From NCBI GenBank assembly GCA_022651385.1, contig JALCQR010000001.1, forward strand, positions 124,001-188,000: 64,000 bases of DNA, given 5' to 3'. Each line of letters starts with the position of its first letter. Positions within the stretch are counted from its first letter, which is position 1. Positions 24,501 through 32,835 of the stretch are shown here, in pieces. Under the pieces are notes generated by a model. That model saw only the letters and a list, made by a program, of their open reading frames with translations, was not told where the DNA came from and ran no database searches. The position numbers and the translations under genes are program-made. Origin of the DNA: Clostridia bacterium. Lineage in GTDB: Bacteria; Bacillota; Clostridia; Lachnospirales; Anaerotignaceae.

Positions 24501-26129
24501 GCAAAAACAAGACATTCAACTACAGGTGTTGCTCTTATTTCACCGCCGCCTCATCATGATATATATTCTATAGAGGACCTTGGAGAGCTTATATACGACC
24601 TTAAGAATGCAAACAGAGATGCACGTATTTCAGTTAAACTTTGCTCAGAGGCTGGAGTGGGAACAGTTGCTGCAGGTGTTGCAAAAGCAGGAGCACAGGT
24701 AATACTTATTTCGGGATATGACGGAGGCACAGGTGCGGCGCCGAGAACATCTATTCATAATGCCGGACTTCCGTGGGAGCTTGGTCTTGCAGAAACTCAC
24801 CAGACACTTATAAAAAACAAACTTAGAAATAAAGTTGCTTTGGAAGTTGACGGAAAACTTATGACAGGCCGTGATGTGGCAATAGCAGCTATGCTGGGCG
24901 GCGAACAGTTTGGATTTGCTACTGCACCGCTTGTAACTATGGGATGCGTAATGATGAGGGTATGCAACCTTGATACATGCCCGATGGGAATTGCAACGCA
25001 AAATCCGGAACTTAGAAAGAGATTTGCCGGAAAACCTGAATATGTTATAAACTTCATGTACTTTGTTGCTCAGGAGCTTAGAGAGTATATGGCAAAGCTT
25101 GGCATAAGAACTGTTGCCGAACTTGTCGGCAGAAGCGATTTGTTAAAGGAACGTGACGGGGCCTGCACGAGAACGAGAAAAGTAGACCTTTCTAAAATAC
25201 TTAACAATCCTTTTGCAAAACAGGGAGAAAACTTTGGATTTGATTCAAAGCAGGTATATGATTTTAAACTGGAAAACACAGTCGATGAAAAAATACTGCT
25301 TAAGAGGTTTAGAAGAGCAATAGATGAAAAGAAACCTATGTCTATAGACATAGATGTTAAGAACACGGACAGAGCTTTAGGCACAATACTTGGTTCGGAA
25401 ATAACAAAGAAATATCCCGACGGAATGGCTGATGACACACTTCATGTAAAATGCAAAGGCTCCGGAGGACAAAGTTTTGGTGCTTTCATTCCTAAAGGCC
25501 TTACTCTTGAGCTTGAAGGCGACAGCAACGACTATTTTGGAAAAGGACTTTCAGGCGGAAAATTAATAGTATATCCTTCTAAAAACAGCAAATTTGTTCC
25601 GTCTGAAAACATAATTATAGGAAATGTTGCTCTTTACGGTGCAACAAGCGGAGAAGCATATATATGCGGTGTTGCAGGGGAGAGATTCTGTGTAAGAAAT
25701 TCAGGAGCAAGAGCTGTAGTTGAGGGAGTTGGAGACCATGGCTGCGAATACATGACAGGCGGTGTGGCCGTAATACTCGGCGAAACAGGAAAGAATTTCG
25801 CGGCAGGCATGAGCGGCGGAATTGCATATGTGCTTGATGAAAACCACGAGTTATACATGAAGGTAAATAAAGGCCTTGTAAGTCTTGAGGAAGTTAAACA
25901 CATGCAGGATGTGCTTATGCTCAAAAAACTTATTTCCAATCATGTAATGGCTACAGGCTCCGCTAAAGGCAAAATAATTCTTGATAACTTTGAAGAATAC
26001 CTTAAAAAATTCAAAAAGGTGCTTCCGAGAGATTACGATAAGATGAACAAAGCAATAATTGCTTTTGAGGAAAAGGGCTTGAGTGCTGAAGAAGCAAAGA
26101 TTGAGGCATTTTATGCCAACAGAGCCTGA
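21582..26129 (+). CDS. gltB: Glutamate synthase (NADPH) large subunit
   Basis: 1515 residues. The ATG at 21582 is preferred over one 9 bp upstream because AAAGGA is then eight bases away. A propeptide of 24 residues precedes Cys25 (HDNCGIGA), the class II glutaminase nucleophile after processing. The central and FMN-binding synthase domains follow, with GAMSYGSISKEAHE and GYDGGTGAAP. The 3Fe-4S ligands lie in CVMMRVCNLDTC. The C-terminal GXGXG beta-helix begins near residue 1270 (GSGGQSFGAF). It makes glutamate from 2-oxoglutarate and glutamine-derived ammonia. gltD follows 15 bp downstream. Expression is probably controlled by the leader attenuator. Confidence 0.97.
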   Translation: MSYNEFLGQPKAQGLYDPAFEHDNCGIGAIVNIDGEKTHQTVEDALKIVENLEHRAGKDAEGKTGDGVGIMTQVPYKFFKKEASKLGITLGEERDFAVGMFFFPQDELKYKQAKKMFEIITQKEKLQFLGWREVPIRPEVLGNTALECMPKIMQCFIKRPDGVEKGLPFERKLYVARRVFEQSNDDTYVVSLSSRTIVYKGMFLVGQLRLFFPDLQDPDYESAIGMVHSRFSTNTTPSWHRAHPNRFILHNGEINTIRGNADLMLAREETMSSDVFKEDINKILPIINSEGSDSAMLDNTLEFLVMNGMDLPLAVMITIPEPWSNNDIMSRKKKDFYQYYATMLEPWDGPASILFSDGDVMGAVLDRNGLRPSRYYITNDNRLILSSEVGVLDIPEEKVVKKERLHPGKMLLVDTVKGKLIDDDVLKEYYASRQPYGEWLDKNLIHLKDLHIPNEKINEFSGEKLTKMQKAFGYTYDDAMNSILNMAQNGTELIASMGVDTPLAVLSDKPKPLFNYFKQMFAQVTNPPIDAVREKVVTSTTVYIGDDGNLLKETPDNCKALKVNNPILTNTDLLKIKTMDVEGFKVRVLSITYYKNTSLEKALDRLFLEVDRAYRDGANIIILSDRDVDENHVPIPSLLAVSAVSKYLVRTKKRTAMTIILESAEPRLVHHFATLLGYGAAAINPYLSLDTIKELINRGILDKDYYAAVDDYNNAVLQGIVKIASKMGISTIQSYQGAQIFEAVGIDKKVIDKYFTNTVSRIEGIDLNDIQNEVDLLHKSAFDPLGLSCDISLESAGTHKYRSGKEQHRYNPVTIHLLQDAAKTGDYEVYKQYSEALNKETTSELRNLIGFKFPEKGIPIEEVESVESIVKRFKTGAMSYGSISKEAHETLAIAMNRIGGMSNSGEGGEDIDRLTPDANGDNRCSAIKQVASGRFGVTSRYLVSAKEIQIKMAQGAKPGEGGHLPGTKVYPWIAKTRHSTTGVALISPPPHHDIYSIEDLGELIYDLKNANRDARISVKLCSEAGVGTVAAGVAKAGAQVILISGYDGGTGAAPRTSIHNAGLPWELGLAETHQTLIKNKLRNKVALEVDGKLMTGRDVAIAAMLGGEQFGFATAPLVTMGCVMMRVCNLDTCPMGIATQNPELRKRFAGKPEYVINFMYFVAQELREYMAKLGIRTVAELVGRSDLLKERDGACTRTRKVDLSKILNNPFAKQGENFGFDSKQVYDFKLENTVDEKILLKRFRRAIDEKKPMSIDIDVKNTDRALGTILGSEITKKYPDGMADDTLHVKCKGSGGQSFGAFIPKGLTLELEGDSNDYFGKGLSGGKLIVYPSKNSKFVPSENIIIGNVALYGATSGEAYICGVAGERFCVRNSGARAVVEGVGDHGCEYMTGGVAVILGETGKNFAAGMSGGIAYVLDENHELYMKVNKGLVSLEEVKHMQDVLMLKKLISNHVMATGSAKGKIILDNFEEYLKKFKKVLPRDYDKMNKAIIAFEEKGLSAEEAKIEAFYANRA

Positions 26130-26144
26130 CAGGAGGTAGTAATA

Positions 26145-27629
26145 ATGGGGAAAAAAACAGGATTTTTAGATTATAAAAGACAGGACGGCACTGAGATTGA
26201 CGCACTGGAAAGGATCAAAAATTTCAATGATTTTCATATCCACCTGTCAGAAGATAAAAGAAAAGAACAGGGTGCCAGATGTATGAACTGCGGTGTCCCG
26301 TTTTGTCAAAGCGGTGTTGAGATACATGGAATGACTTCGGGCTGCCCTCTGAACAATCTTATTCCGGAGTGGAACGACCTTGTATACAGAGGAATGCCTG
26401 AATTGGCTTTGGAAAGACTTTTAAAGACAAACTGCTTTCCGGAATTTACATCACGCATATGTCCTGCGCTTTGTGAGTCAGCATGTACATGTAGTGTGCA
26501 TGACGGTGCAGTAACTATAAAAGAAAACGAATACGGCATAATAGAGTATGCCTTTGAACATGGACTTATAAAACCGGAACCGCCAAAGGTAAGGACAGGA
26601 AAAAGTGTTGCTGTAATTGGTTCAGGGCCTTCAGGCCTTGCGGCTGCTGATGATTTAAACAAAAGAGGCCACAGTGTAACTGTGTTTGAAAGAAGTGACC
26701 GTGCCGGAGGACTCCTGATGTACGGCATACCCAATATGAAGCTTGACAAAAGCATAGTTGAAAGAAGAATACGTCTTATGGAAGAAGAGGGCATTGTATT
26801 CAAGCTTAATTCCGACGTGGGACAAAACATAAAAGCAGAAGACATAATGCATGATTTTGATGCTGTTGTTCTTGCATGCGGAGCTTCAAACCCGAGAGAT
26901 GTAAAAGTAAAGGGCAGAGATGGAAACGGTATTTATTTTGCTGTGCCTTACATGGAAAATTTGACAAAAGGGCAGCTTGACAAGACATACGACACTTCAA
27001 AATTTATGTCTGCAAAGGGTAAAAACGTGCTTATAATTGGCGGCGGAGATACAGCAAACGACTGTCTCGGAACTGTTTTAAGAGAAGGATGCAAAAATGT
27101 ATACCAGCTTGATATAAATCCTAAAAAGCCTTTAGAGAGAGCTGCAGGCAACGGATGGCCGGAGTGGCCTAAAGTCTATAAAATTGATTATGGTCAGGCA
27201 GAGGCAATTGCAAAATTCGGCAGAGATCCGAGAATATTTGCCTCATCATGTATGGAATTTATACTTGATGAAAAAAAGAACCTTAAACAGGCGCGAATTG
27301 CTCAGGTAATTAAAAAACCAAGCAAAAAAGCAAGATATGAAATAGTGCCTGTAGAAGGCACGGAAAAGATTATAGACGTTGATATAGCGCTTATTGCAGG
27401 CGGTTTTTCAGGTCCGGAAGGTTATTCCTCAAAAGGATTTAAAGTTGAACTTGATAAAAGAACAAACATAAAAACTGAAAAAGGACATTATGCTACAAGC
27501 AATGAAAAAGTGTTTGCCTGCGGCGACATGAGGAGAGGTCAGTCACTTGTTGTGTGGGCCATAAAAGAGGGCCGCGGAGCGGCAAAAGAAATTGATAAAT
27601 TTCTTATGGGATATACAAATCTTGAATGA
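26145..27629 (+). CDS. gltD: Glutamate synthase (NADPH) small subunit
   Basis: 494 residues, with AGGAGGT before the ATG. The N-terminus carries Cys ligands of the two 4Fe-4S clusters (CMNCGVPFC, then GCPLNN and ICPALCESACTC). Two nucleotide-binding folds follow: FAD GSGPSGLAAADDL (about 155) and NADPH GGGDTANDCLG (about 300), and a late ACGDMRRGQSLVVWAI. It feeds electrons from NADPH to GltB. Length and motifs are complete. A hairpin lies 48 bp after the stop. Confidence 0.96.
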   Translation: MGKKTGFLDYKRQDGTEIDALERIKNFNDFHIHLSEDKRKEQGARCMNCGVPFCQSGVEIHGMTSGCPLNNLIPEWNDLVYRGMPELALERLLKTNCFPEFTSRICPALCESACTCSVHDGAVTIKENEYGIIEYAFEHGLIKPEPPKVRTGKSVAVIGSGPSGLAAADDLNKRGHSVTVFERSDRAGGLLMYGIPNMKLDKSIVERRIRLMEEEGIVFKLNSDVGQNIKAEDIMHDFDAVVLACGASNPRDVKVKGRDGNGIYFAVPYMENLTKGQLDKTYDTSKFMSAKGKNVLIIGGGDTANDCLGTVLREGCKNVYQLDINPKKPLERAAGNGWPEWPKVYKIDYGQAEAIAKFGRDPRIFASSCMEFILDEKKNLKQARIAQVIKKPSKKARYEIVPVEGTEKIIDVDIALIAGGFSGPEGYSSKGFKVELDKRTNIKTEKGHYATSNEKVFACGDMRRGQSLVVWAIKEGRGAAKEIDKFLMGYTNLE

Positions 27630-27677
27630 TGTACATTGCATGTTTTATATTTCTGTGAACTTACAGTGTAAGAAAAA

Positions 27678-27709
27678 CAAGGGACTTTCAAACTATGAAA
27701 GTTCCTTGT
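27678..27709 (+). terminator. Hairpin after gltD, weak terminator
   Basis: A 12-bp stem CAAGGGACTTTC / GAAAGTTCCTTG with one G-T pair and a short loop. The following TGCTTATTG is only moderately T-rich, so termination may be partial. Confidence 0.5.
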
Positions 27710-27823
27710 GCTTATTGATAGACTTTTTATAAATATTTTTACGCGGAGTTCATAAATTTACAGCACTCAGAATAGAAATATGTATTATAACTACATCGCT
27801 AATTTTGAGGGGAGAAACGTTTT

Positions 27824-28513
27824 ATGGACAGCAGCAAAAAAAATAATATTACCAGTAACAGCATTAATGATAACAACCGTATTGAAATATCAGGCAAAGT
27901 ATGCGGCGAGGCGAAATTCAGCCACAGAATATATGGAGAGGGCTTTTATACTTTTAATATTTCTGTAATGAGGCTTAGCGAAAGTGAGGATATAATTCCT
28001 ATAACTGTTTCGGAAAGACTTCTTGACTCAGTTGAAATCAAAAATGGAGAAAAAGTTAGTATAAAAGGTCAGGTAAGAAGTTATAATAACAATGATTCCA
28101 CAAAAAATCGGCTTATGATTTCAGTCTTTGTAAGAGAATTTGATGATGATATGGCGGATAACAGGAATATGGTTGTTTTAAACGGATATATATGCCGAAC
28201 TCCGGTTTACAGAACAACTCCTATGGGACGTGAGATTACAGATATGCTTATTGCCGTAAACAGGGCATATAATAAATCGGACTATATTCCTTGTATTGTT
28301 TGGGGCAGAAATGCCAGATATGCCGGGAAATTAGCTACTGGTGACAACATAATTGTAAGTGGCAGGATGCAGAGCAGAAAATATCAGAAAAAAACTGAAA
28401 ATGGAATAGACGAAAAAACGGCATATGAAGTTTCAGTTTCAAAGATTGAAAAAGTTGAAAAAAGTGATAATACGGAAGAAACAGAAGAAACAGAAGAAAA
28501 CGAAAACGACTAA
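27824..28513 (+). CDS. SSB-like protein with two OB folds
   Basis: 229 residues with GAGGGGAG before the ATG. Two OB-fold halves can be seen: about 19-108 (RIEISGKVCGEAKF ... VSIKGQVRSY) and about 115-210 (VVLNGYICRTPVYRTTP ... IIVSGRMQSRKY). The second half resembles single-stranded-DNA-binding protein most closely. The tail is rich in Glu and Thr and lacks the usual DDDIPF-type end of replicative SSB. This duplicated form is found in Clostridia as an accessory ssDNA-binding protein; its job is not known to me. No operon partner is obvious. Confidence 0.8.
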   Translation: MDSSKKNNITSNSINDNNRIEISGKVCGEAKFSHRIYGEGFYTFNISVMRLSESEDIIPITVSERLLDSVEIKNGEKVSIKGQVRSYNNNDSTKNRLMISVFVREFDDDMADNRNMVVLNGYICRTPVYRTTPMGREITDMLIAVNRAYNKSDYIPCIVWGRNARYAGKLATGDNIIVSGRMQSRKYQKKTENGIDEKTAYEVSVSKIEKVEKSDNTEETEETEENEND

Positions 28514-28557
28514 TTTTAGTTGGGATATATAGTTTTACTGTTTTATATACTTTTTTA

Positions 28558-28586
28558 TTGACAATCGGAGTTTAATGGTATATAAT
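28558..28586 (+). promoter_or_regulatory. Promoter of the corrinoid adenosyltransferase gene
   Basis: Perfect -35 TTGACA (28558-28563), 17-bp spacer, perfect -10 TATAAT (28581-28586), 38 bp before the start codon. Confidence 0.85.
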
Positions 28587-28624
28587 TTCTTAAGCTGATG
28601 AATTCGGCTTTGGAGGTATTGACT

Positions 28625-29119
28625 ATGAGAGAAGGATATATTTATCTCTACTACGGGGATGGAAAGGGAAAAACTACTCTTGCTATTGGACAGGGGATGA
28701 GAGCTGTAGGCAATGATCTTTCTGTAGTAATGGTGCAGTTTCTTGATTACAATCACAATAAGGAATATATACCGCTTAAAAAACTTGAACCTAATTTTAG
28801 AGCTTTTCGATTTGAAAAACAGCGAGACAGCCTTGAGGATGCCCAGGTTAATGAAGTGAAAAATGAAATCGGGCTTGCTATTAATTTCAGCAGGAAAATA
28901 CTTGAGACGGGCGAATGTGATATGCTTATACTTGACGGCATTACAGATGCAGTTGAAGCTGGGTTTATTACAGATAAGGAGGTTGCGGACCTTTTAGATA
29001 AAAGAACAAGCTATATGGATGTTATAATCACGGGAAACAAGAAGTATGAAAAAATAGCTGAAAAAGCAGATTTTATTTACAGTATAAATATTGAAAAATT
29101 TTCTGAAGACAAGATGTAA
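28625..29119 (+). CDS. cobA: Cob(I)alamin adenosyltransferase, CobA/BtuR type
   Basis: 164 residues from the ATG at 28625, which has GGAGG upstream. The P-loop is GDGKGKTT (about residues 10-17). Other CobA markers are MVQFLDY, the Walker-B-like CDMLILDGI and TGNKKYEKIAEKAD near the end. It adenosylates the corrinoid cobalt to make coenzyme B12 precursors. It is monocistronic, between a consensus promoter and a strong terminator, and no other cobalamin gene is in the window, so it may serve salvage. Confidence 0.88.
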   Translation: MREGYIYLYYGDGKGKTTLAIGQGMRAVGNDLSVVMVQFLDYNHNKEYIPLKKLEPNFRAFRFEKQRDSLEDAQVNEVKNEIGLAINFSRKILETGECDMLILDGITDAVEAGFITDKEVADLLDKRTSYMDVIITGNKKYEKIAEKADFIYSINIEKFSEDKM

Positions 29120-29131
29120 TAAATTAACAAT

Positions 29132-29173
29132 AAAAAAAGAGCTGATGTATTTTATGTATTCAGCTCTTTTTTT
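29132..29173. terminator. Bidirectional terminator between cobA and the lysine operon
   Basis: AAAAAAAGAGCTGA / TCAGCTCTTTTTTT stem around a 15-nt loop. It ends cobA on the plus strand and the asd-dapA-dapB-GNAT operon on the minus strand. Confidence 0.88.
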
Positions 29174-29174
29174 G

Positions 29175-29687
29175 TTATAAACATTTCTCGTATATATAAA
29201 ACAAGCCTTTTCTCCAATTTGCTTTGCCTACTTTTTTATATCCAATGCTTTCATACAGTTTTATGGAATATGGATTTTTGGAAAAAGCATCAAGCCTTAC
29301 GGAGCCGATACCGTTTTTAATAAGAAGCTTTTCGATGTAGGCCATAGTTTTTCTGCCAATTCCTTTATTCTGCCATTTGGGATGAATACATAACCTGTGT
29401 AATATTATATATGAATCTGACGACCACATAGCAAAATTGTATGCGTCATCAAATTCTTTTGAAAGCACAAACACCGCAATAATTTCATCAGAAAATGTAC
29501 CAACATATAGAGTTTTGTTTAATATATCGTTTTTTATTGTATCTCTGTCAGGGTATACACTATCCCACTGAAATATGCCCCTATCTTCCAAATCGGCTAC
29601 TGCTGAAGAAAAAATAGAAAACACACAGTCAGTTTCATCAATTTCGGCTTTTCTGAATTTAATTTCACCAGTGAATTTTGTATTCAT
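29175..29687 (-). CDS. GNAT-family N-acetyltransferase
   Basis: 170 residues from the ATG at 29687, which has GGAG eight bases upstream; a GTG six bases earlier is too close to that site. The acetyl-CoA-binding motif A is LHRLCIHPKWQNKGIGRKTM (about 95-115), and motif B includes FSKNPYSIKLYESIGYKKVG. The acceptor is unknown. It is the last gene of the lysine-riboswitch operon, 15 bp after dapB, so lysine or a diaminopimelate intermediate could be the acceptor, or the protein could be a passenger. Confidence 0.85.
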   Translation of the reverse strand: MNTKFTGEIKFRKAEIDETDCVFSIFSSAVADLEDRGIFQWDSVYPDRDTIKNDILNKTLYVGTFSDEIIAVFVLSKEFDDAYNFAMWSSDSYIILHRLCIHPKWQNKGIGRKTMAYIEKLLIKNGIGSVRLDAFSKNPYSIKLYESIGYKKVGKANWRKGLFYIYEKCL

Positions 29688-29702
29688 TTTCACTCTCCGT
29701 TT

Positions 29703-30458
29703 TTACTCAAGAACATCTTTCATTGTATAAAAACCTGCCGGTTTTCCTGCAAGGTATTTTGCGGCTTTTACAGCTCCTACAGCAAATATTTCTTTGCTCA
29801 TTGCTGTGTGACTAATTGTAATTATTTCATCTTGCCCGGCAAATATAACATCATGCTCGCCTACGATGGTGCCGCCTCTTATAGAGCTTATTCCGACTTG
29901 GTCATGTGTACGTTTTTCACGTACCTGAGAACGGTCATATACGTAATTAAGTTTATTTCCGAGAGCCTCATTTATTGAATCTGCTATAGCTATGGCAGTG
30001 CCGCTTGGAGCATCTATTTTTTGATTATGATGTTTTTCAAGTATTTCGATATCAAATCCGGAGTCATAGAGCACATCTGCAGCCTTTTTTACAAGGTTCA
30101 TTATAAGGTTTATGCCCACTGACATGTTTGCGGATTTTAAAAGTGCTACTGATGCTGATGTTTCCTTTACTTTTGTATTAAGCTCGTCCGAAAAACCCGT
30201 TGTGCAAAGTATGGCAGGGGTTTTAGTATTTTTACAGTATTCAAGAAGAGCCGGTATTGCCGACGCTGTCGAAAAATCTATTATCACATCTGCTTTTACA
30301 GTACAGTCGGCTATATTTTTAAAAACTGGATAATCTGCTTTTAAACTATCTCTTGGGTCAATACCTGCCGCAACAGAGCAGTTTTCATCTCTATTTATTA
30401 TTCCTTCTACGACTTTTCCCATTTTTCCGCCGCAGCCGTGTATAATAATGTTTATCAT
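29703..30458 (-). CDS. dapB: 4-hydroxy-tetrahydrodipicolinate reductase
   Basis: 251 residues. The N-terminal nucleotide-binding loop is GCGGKMGK. The catalytic His pair and substrate Lys lie in EKHHNQKIDAPSGTA (about 140-155). The C-terminal VGAVKAAKYLAG completes the family pattern. It reduces the DapA product with NAD(P)H in lysine and meso-diaminopimelate synthesis. It lies 62 bp after dapA, and that gap holds a small hairpin. Confidence 0.96.
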   Translation of the reverse strand: MINIIIHGCGGKMGKVVEGIINRDENCSVAAGIDPRDSLKADYPVFKNIADCTVKADVIIDFSTASAIPALLEYCKNTKTPAILCTTGFSDELNTKVKETSASVALLKSANMSVGINLIMNLVKKAADVLYDSGFDIEILEKHHNQKIDAPSGTAIAIADSINEALGNKLNYVYDRSQVREKRTHDQVGISSIRGGTIVGEHDVIFAGQDEIITISHTAMSKEIFAVGAVKAAKYLAGKPAGFYTMKDVLE

Positions 30459-30484
30459 TTTTTCACCTCATTAGTATAAAGACA

Positions 30485-30504
30485 GCACAGGTATATGCCT
30501 GTGC
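30485..30504 (-). repeat. Intercistronic hairpin between dapA and dapB
   Basis: GCACAGG / CCTGTGC with a 6-nt loop, without a T-run on either side. It may stabilise or process the message between dapA and dapB. Confidence 0.4.
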
Positions 30505-30520
30505 CATCAATTTTGATTTT

Positions 30521-31402
30521 TTAAATAAGATTTTGCGCTTTAAGTTCTGCTTTAAGCTTCTCAAGATTTGCAGGCTCCATGTCATATAAAGGTGCTACAA
30601 GAGGGCCGGCGTTCATGCCCATAAGATTGCATGCCGTTTTAACAGGAATAGGGTTTGTTTCAATAAAGAGTGCATTTGCAAGAGGAAGAGTATCAAGGAA
30701 TATCCTACGGCTTCCTGCAATATCACCTGACAAGAACTTTGTTACCATTTCATGCACTTCTTTTGGCATTACGTTTGCAAGAACTGATATTACACCCTTG
30801 CCGCCTACGGAAAGAATAGGAAGTGTCTGGTCATCGTTTCCTGAGTATATATCAAAATCAGGCCCGCACATTTGAGCTATTTTTGCAATCTGTGAAAGGT
30901 TTCCGCTTGCTTCTTTTATAGCTACGATATTTTTTACTTTTGAGAGCTCATAAACTGTTTCAGGAGCAATATTAAGGCCAGTTCTTCCTGATACTGAGTA
31001 AAGAATGATTGGTGTTGAAACACTGTTTGCGATTTCCGTATAATGTTTTACGAGGCCCTTCTGAGTTGTTTTGTTATAATATGGAGTAACCATTAAAAGT
31101 GCGTCTGCTCCGGCTTCTTCGGAAAGTTTTGCAAGCTCACATGCATGAGATGTGATATTGCTGCCTGCGCCTGCAATTACAGGTACTCTTTTATTAACTA
31201 TGTCAACACAGTATTTAATAAGTTTTATTTGTTCTGCGTCGTCAATTACTGTTGCTTCTCCTGATGTACCGGCAACAAGGATTGCGTCTGTGCCTGCTGC
31301 TATTTGTCTTTCGACAATTTTTCTGAATGCATCATAATTAATTGACTTATCATCATTAAATGGTGTGACGATAGCTACTGCTGAACCTGTGAAAATAGAC
31401 AT
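30521..31402 (-). CDS. dapA: 4-hydroxy-tetrahydrodipicolinate synthase
   Basis: 293 residues, TIM-barrel aldolase. The Schiff-base Lys lies in VAIKEASGN and the catalytic Tyr in ILYSVSGRTG. The N-terminus FTGSAVAIVTPF and GTSGEA are typical. It condenses pyruvate with aspartate semialdehyde, the committed step to lysine. It lies 20 bp after asd under the lysine riboswitch. Confidence 0.97.
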   Translation of the reverse strand: MSIFTGSAVAIVTPFNDDKSINYDAFRKIVERQIAAGTDAILVAGTSGEATVIDDAEQIKLIKYCVDIVNKRVPVIAGAGSNITSHACELAKLSEEAGADALLMVTPYYNKTTQKGLVKHYTEIANSVSTPIILYSVSGRTGLNIAPETVYELSKVKNIVAIKEASGNLSQIAKIAQMCGPDFDIYSGNDDQTLPILSVGGKGVISVLANVMPKEVHEMVTKFLSGDIAGSRRIFLDTLPLANALFIETNPIPVKTACNLMGMNAGPLVAPLYDMEPANLEKLKAELKAQNLI

Positions 31403-31422
31403 TTTGAAATCCCCCTTACAAA

Positions 31423-32418
31423 TTAGTTCATATTGTTAATAAGTATCTGTGCTATCTGTACTGCGTTTGTAGCGGCACCTTTTCTGATATTGTCGGCTAC
31501 GCACCAGAAATTGACACCGTTTTCAACACTTTCGTCACGTCTTATACGGCCAACATATACCTCATCTGTGCCTGTGGCTTCAATTGCAAGAGGGTATACA
31601 TCATTTGCCGGGTCATCTTTAAGTATAATGTCAGGTGAGTCTGAAAGAAGCTTTTTAACCTCGTTGATATCAACAGGTTTTTCAAACTCAACATTAATAG
31701 ATTCGCTGTGGCTGTTAAAAACAGGTACGCGCACGGTGGTTGCAGTTACTTTTAATTCAGGATGGTGAAGAATCTTTCTTGTTTCCCAAATCATCTTCAT
31801 TTCTTCTTTTGTATATCCGTTATCCAAAAATACATCAATATGAGGAAGGCAGTTATTTGCTATTGGGTGAGGAAATTTCTTAGGCTCTTCCCCCTTAAGA
31901 CCGTTTTCAAGGTCCTTCCAGCCGGCAACACCGGCTCCTGATACAGCCTGATATGTTGAGTATACAACTCTCTTAATAGTATATTTGTCATCAAGCGGTT
32001 TTAATGCAACTACTGCCTGTATTGTTGAACAGTTTGGATTGGCAATTATGCCCTTGTTCCACTTAACATCCTCCGGATTCACCTCAGGAACTACAAGAGG
32101 AACTTCAGGGGCCTGTCTCCACTGAGCTGAGTTATCTATTACAATACAGTTGTGTTTTGCTGCGATAGGTGCAAACTTTGCGCTTGTGCTTCCGCCTGCC
32201 GAGAAAAGAGCAATATCAATAGGTTTATCAAATGAATGCTCTGTAAGCTCCTCAACAACATATTCTTTGCCTTTAAATGTAAGCTTGCTTCCGGCAGAAC
32301 GCGCGGATGCCATTACATAAAAATTATCAATAGGTAAATTTTTTTCCTCAAGCACTTTGAGAAATGTTCTTCCGACCATTCCTGTTGCGCCCACAACAGC
32401 GAGATTAACCTTCTTCAT
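31423..32418 (-). CDS. asd: Aspartate-semialdehyde dehydrogenase
   Basis: 331 residues from the ATG at 32418 with AGGAGTGAT upstream; the frame is open further 5' but that part lies in the riboswitch terminator. NADP-binding loop GATGMVGRTF; the active-site Cys is in NPNCSTIQAV; SGAGVAGWKDLENG and the late HSESINVEFEKP are family markers. It makes aspartate semialdehyde from aspartyl phosphate. It is first in the lysine operon. Confidence 0.96.
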   Translation of the reverse strand: MKKVNLAVVGATGMVGRTFLKVLEEKNLPIDNFYVMASARSAGSKLTFKGKEYVVEELTEHSFDKPIDIALFSAGGSTSAKFAPIAAKHNCIVIDNSAQWRQAPEVPLVVPEVNPEDVKWNKGIIANPNCSTIQAVVALKPLDDKYTIKRVVYSTYQAVSGAGVAGWKDLENGLKGEEPKKFPHPIANNCLPHIDVFLDNGYTKEEMKMIWETRKILHHPELKVTATTVRVPVFNSHSESINVEFEKPVDINEVKKLLSDSPDIILKDDPANDVYPLAIEATGTDEVYVGRIRRDESVENGVNFWCVADNIRKGAATNAVQIAQILINNMN

Positions 32419-32446
32419 TGAATAATCACTCCTAAAAAATAGTATT

Positions 32447-32498
32447 AAAAAAACCGTTTGACACCAACTAAATAAATCACAGACAGGTGCAACGGCTT
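32447..32498 (-). terminator. Terminator of the lysine riboswitch expression platform
   Basis: On the minus strand AAGCCGTT and CACC pair with GGTG and AACGG, followed by seven or more T. It lies between the aptamer and asd and would stop transcription when lysine is bound. Confidence 0.75.
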
Positions 32499-32515
32499 CC
32501 CACATATGAAGTATT

Positions 32516-32690
32516 TAGTAGCTCTCCGCAAAAGTATTTTTATATACTTATGCGACAGTCAGCAGGCTGTTTACCTGCTGCCCAGGAAAAACAGCACCGC
32601 ACTGAATTTCCTTCGGCATCATTCCCTTTCGATAAGCATCTCACACTTTCGGCAGTGTCAGCTTATTTACTTATGAAAAATGCGCCTCTA
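32516..32690 (-). ncRNA. Lysine riboswitch (L-box) aptamer
   Basis: On the minus strand the conserved L-box blocks appear in order: AGAGGCGC, a GCCGAAAG loop, GAAAGGGAA, GCCGAAGG, CTGGGC, TGACTGTCGCATA and finally GCGGAGAGCTACT, which closes P1 with the first block. It senses lysine and controls asd-dapA-dapB-GNAT through the terminator at 32447. Confidence 0.95.
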
Positions 32691-32706
32691 CTTATAATAT
32701 AAAAGT

Positions 32707-32735
32707 ATCTTATCACCAATGCCATTCCATGTCAA
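32707..32735 (-). promoter_or_regulatory. Promoter of the lysine operon
   Basis: Minus strand -35 TTGACA (32730-32735), 17-bp spacer, -10 TAAGAT (32707-32712), just upstream of the riboswitch. Confidence 0.55.
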
Positions 32736-32835
32736 ATACTTTAGTATTATTTTCATTATATTATGAAAATAAAAGTGTTTTCACAGCGAAGAAAAAAAGC
32801 TGCCCGCATGAAAAATTACGGACAGCGATATAAAA

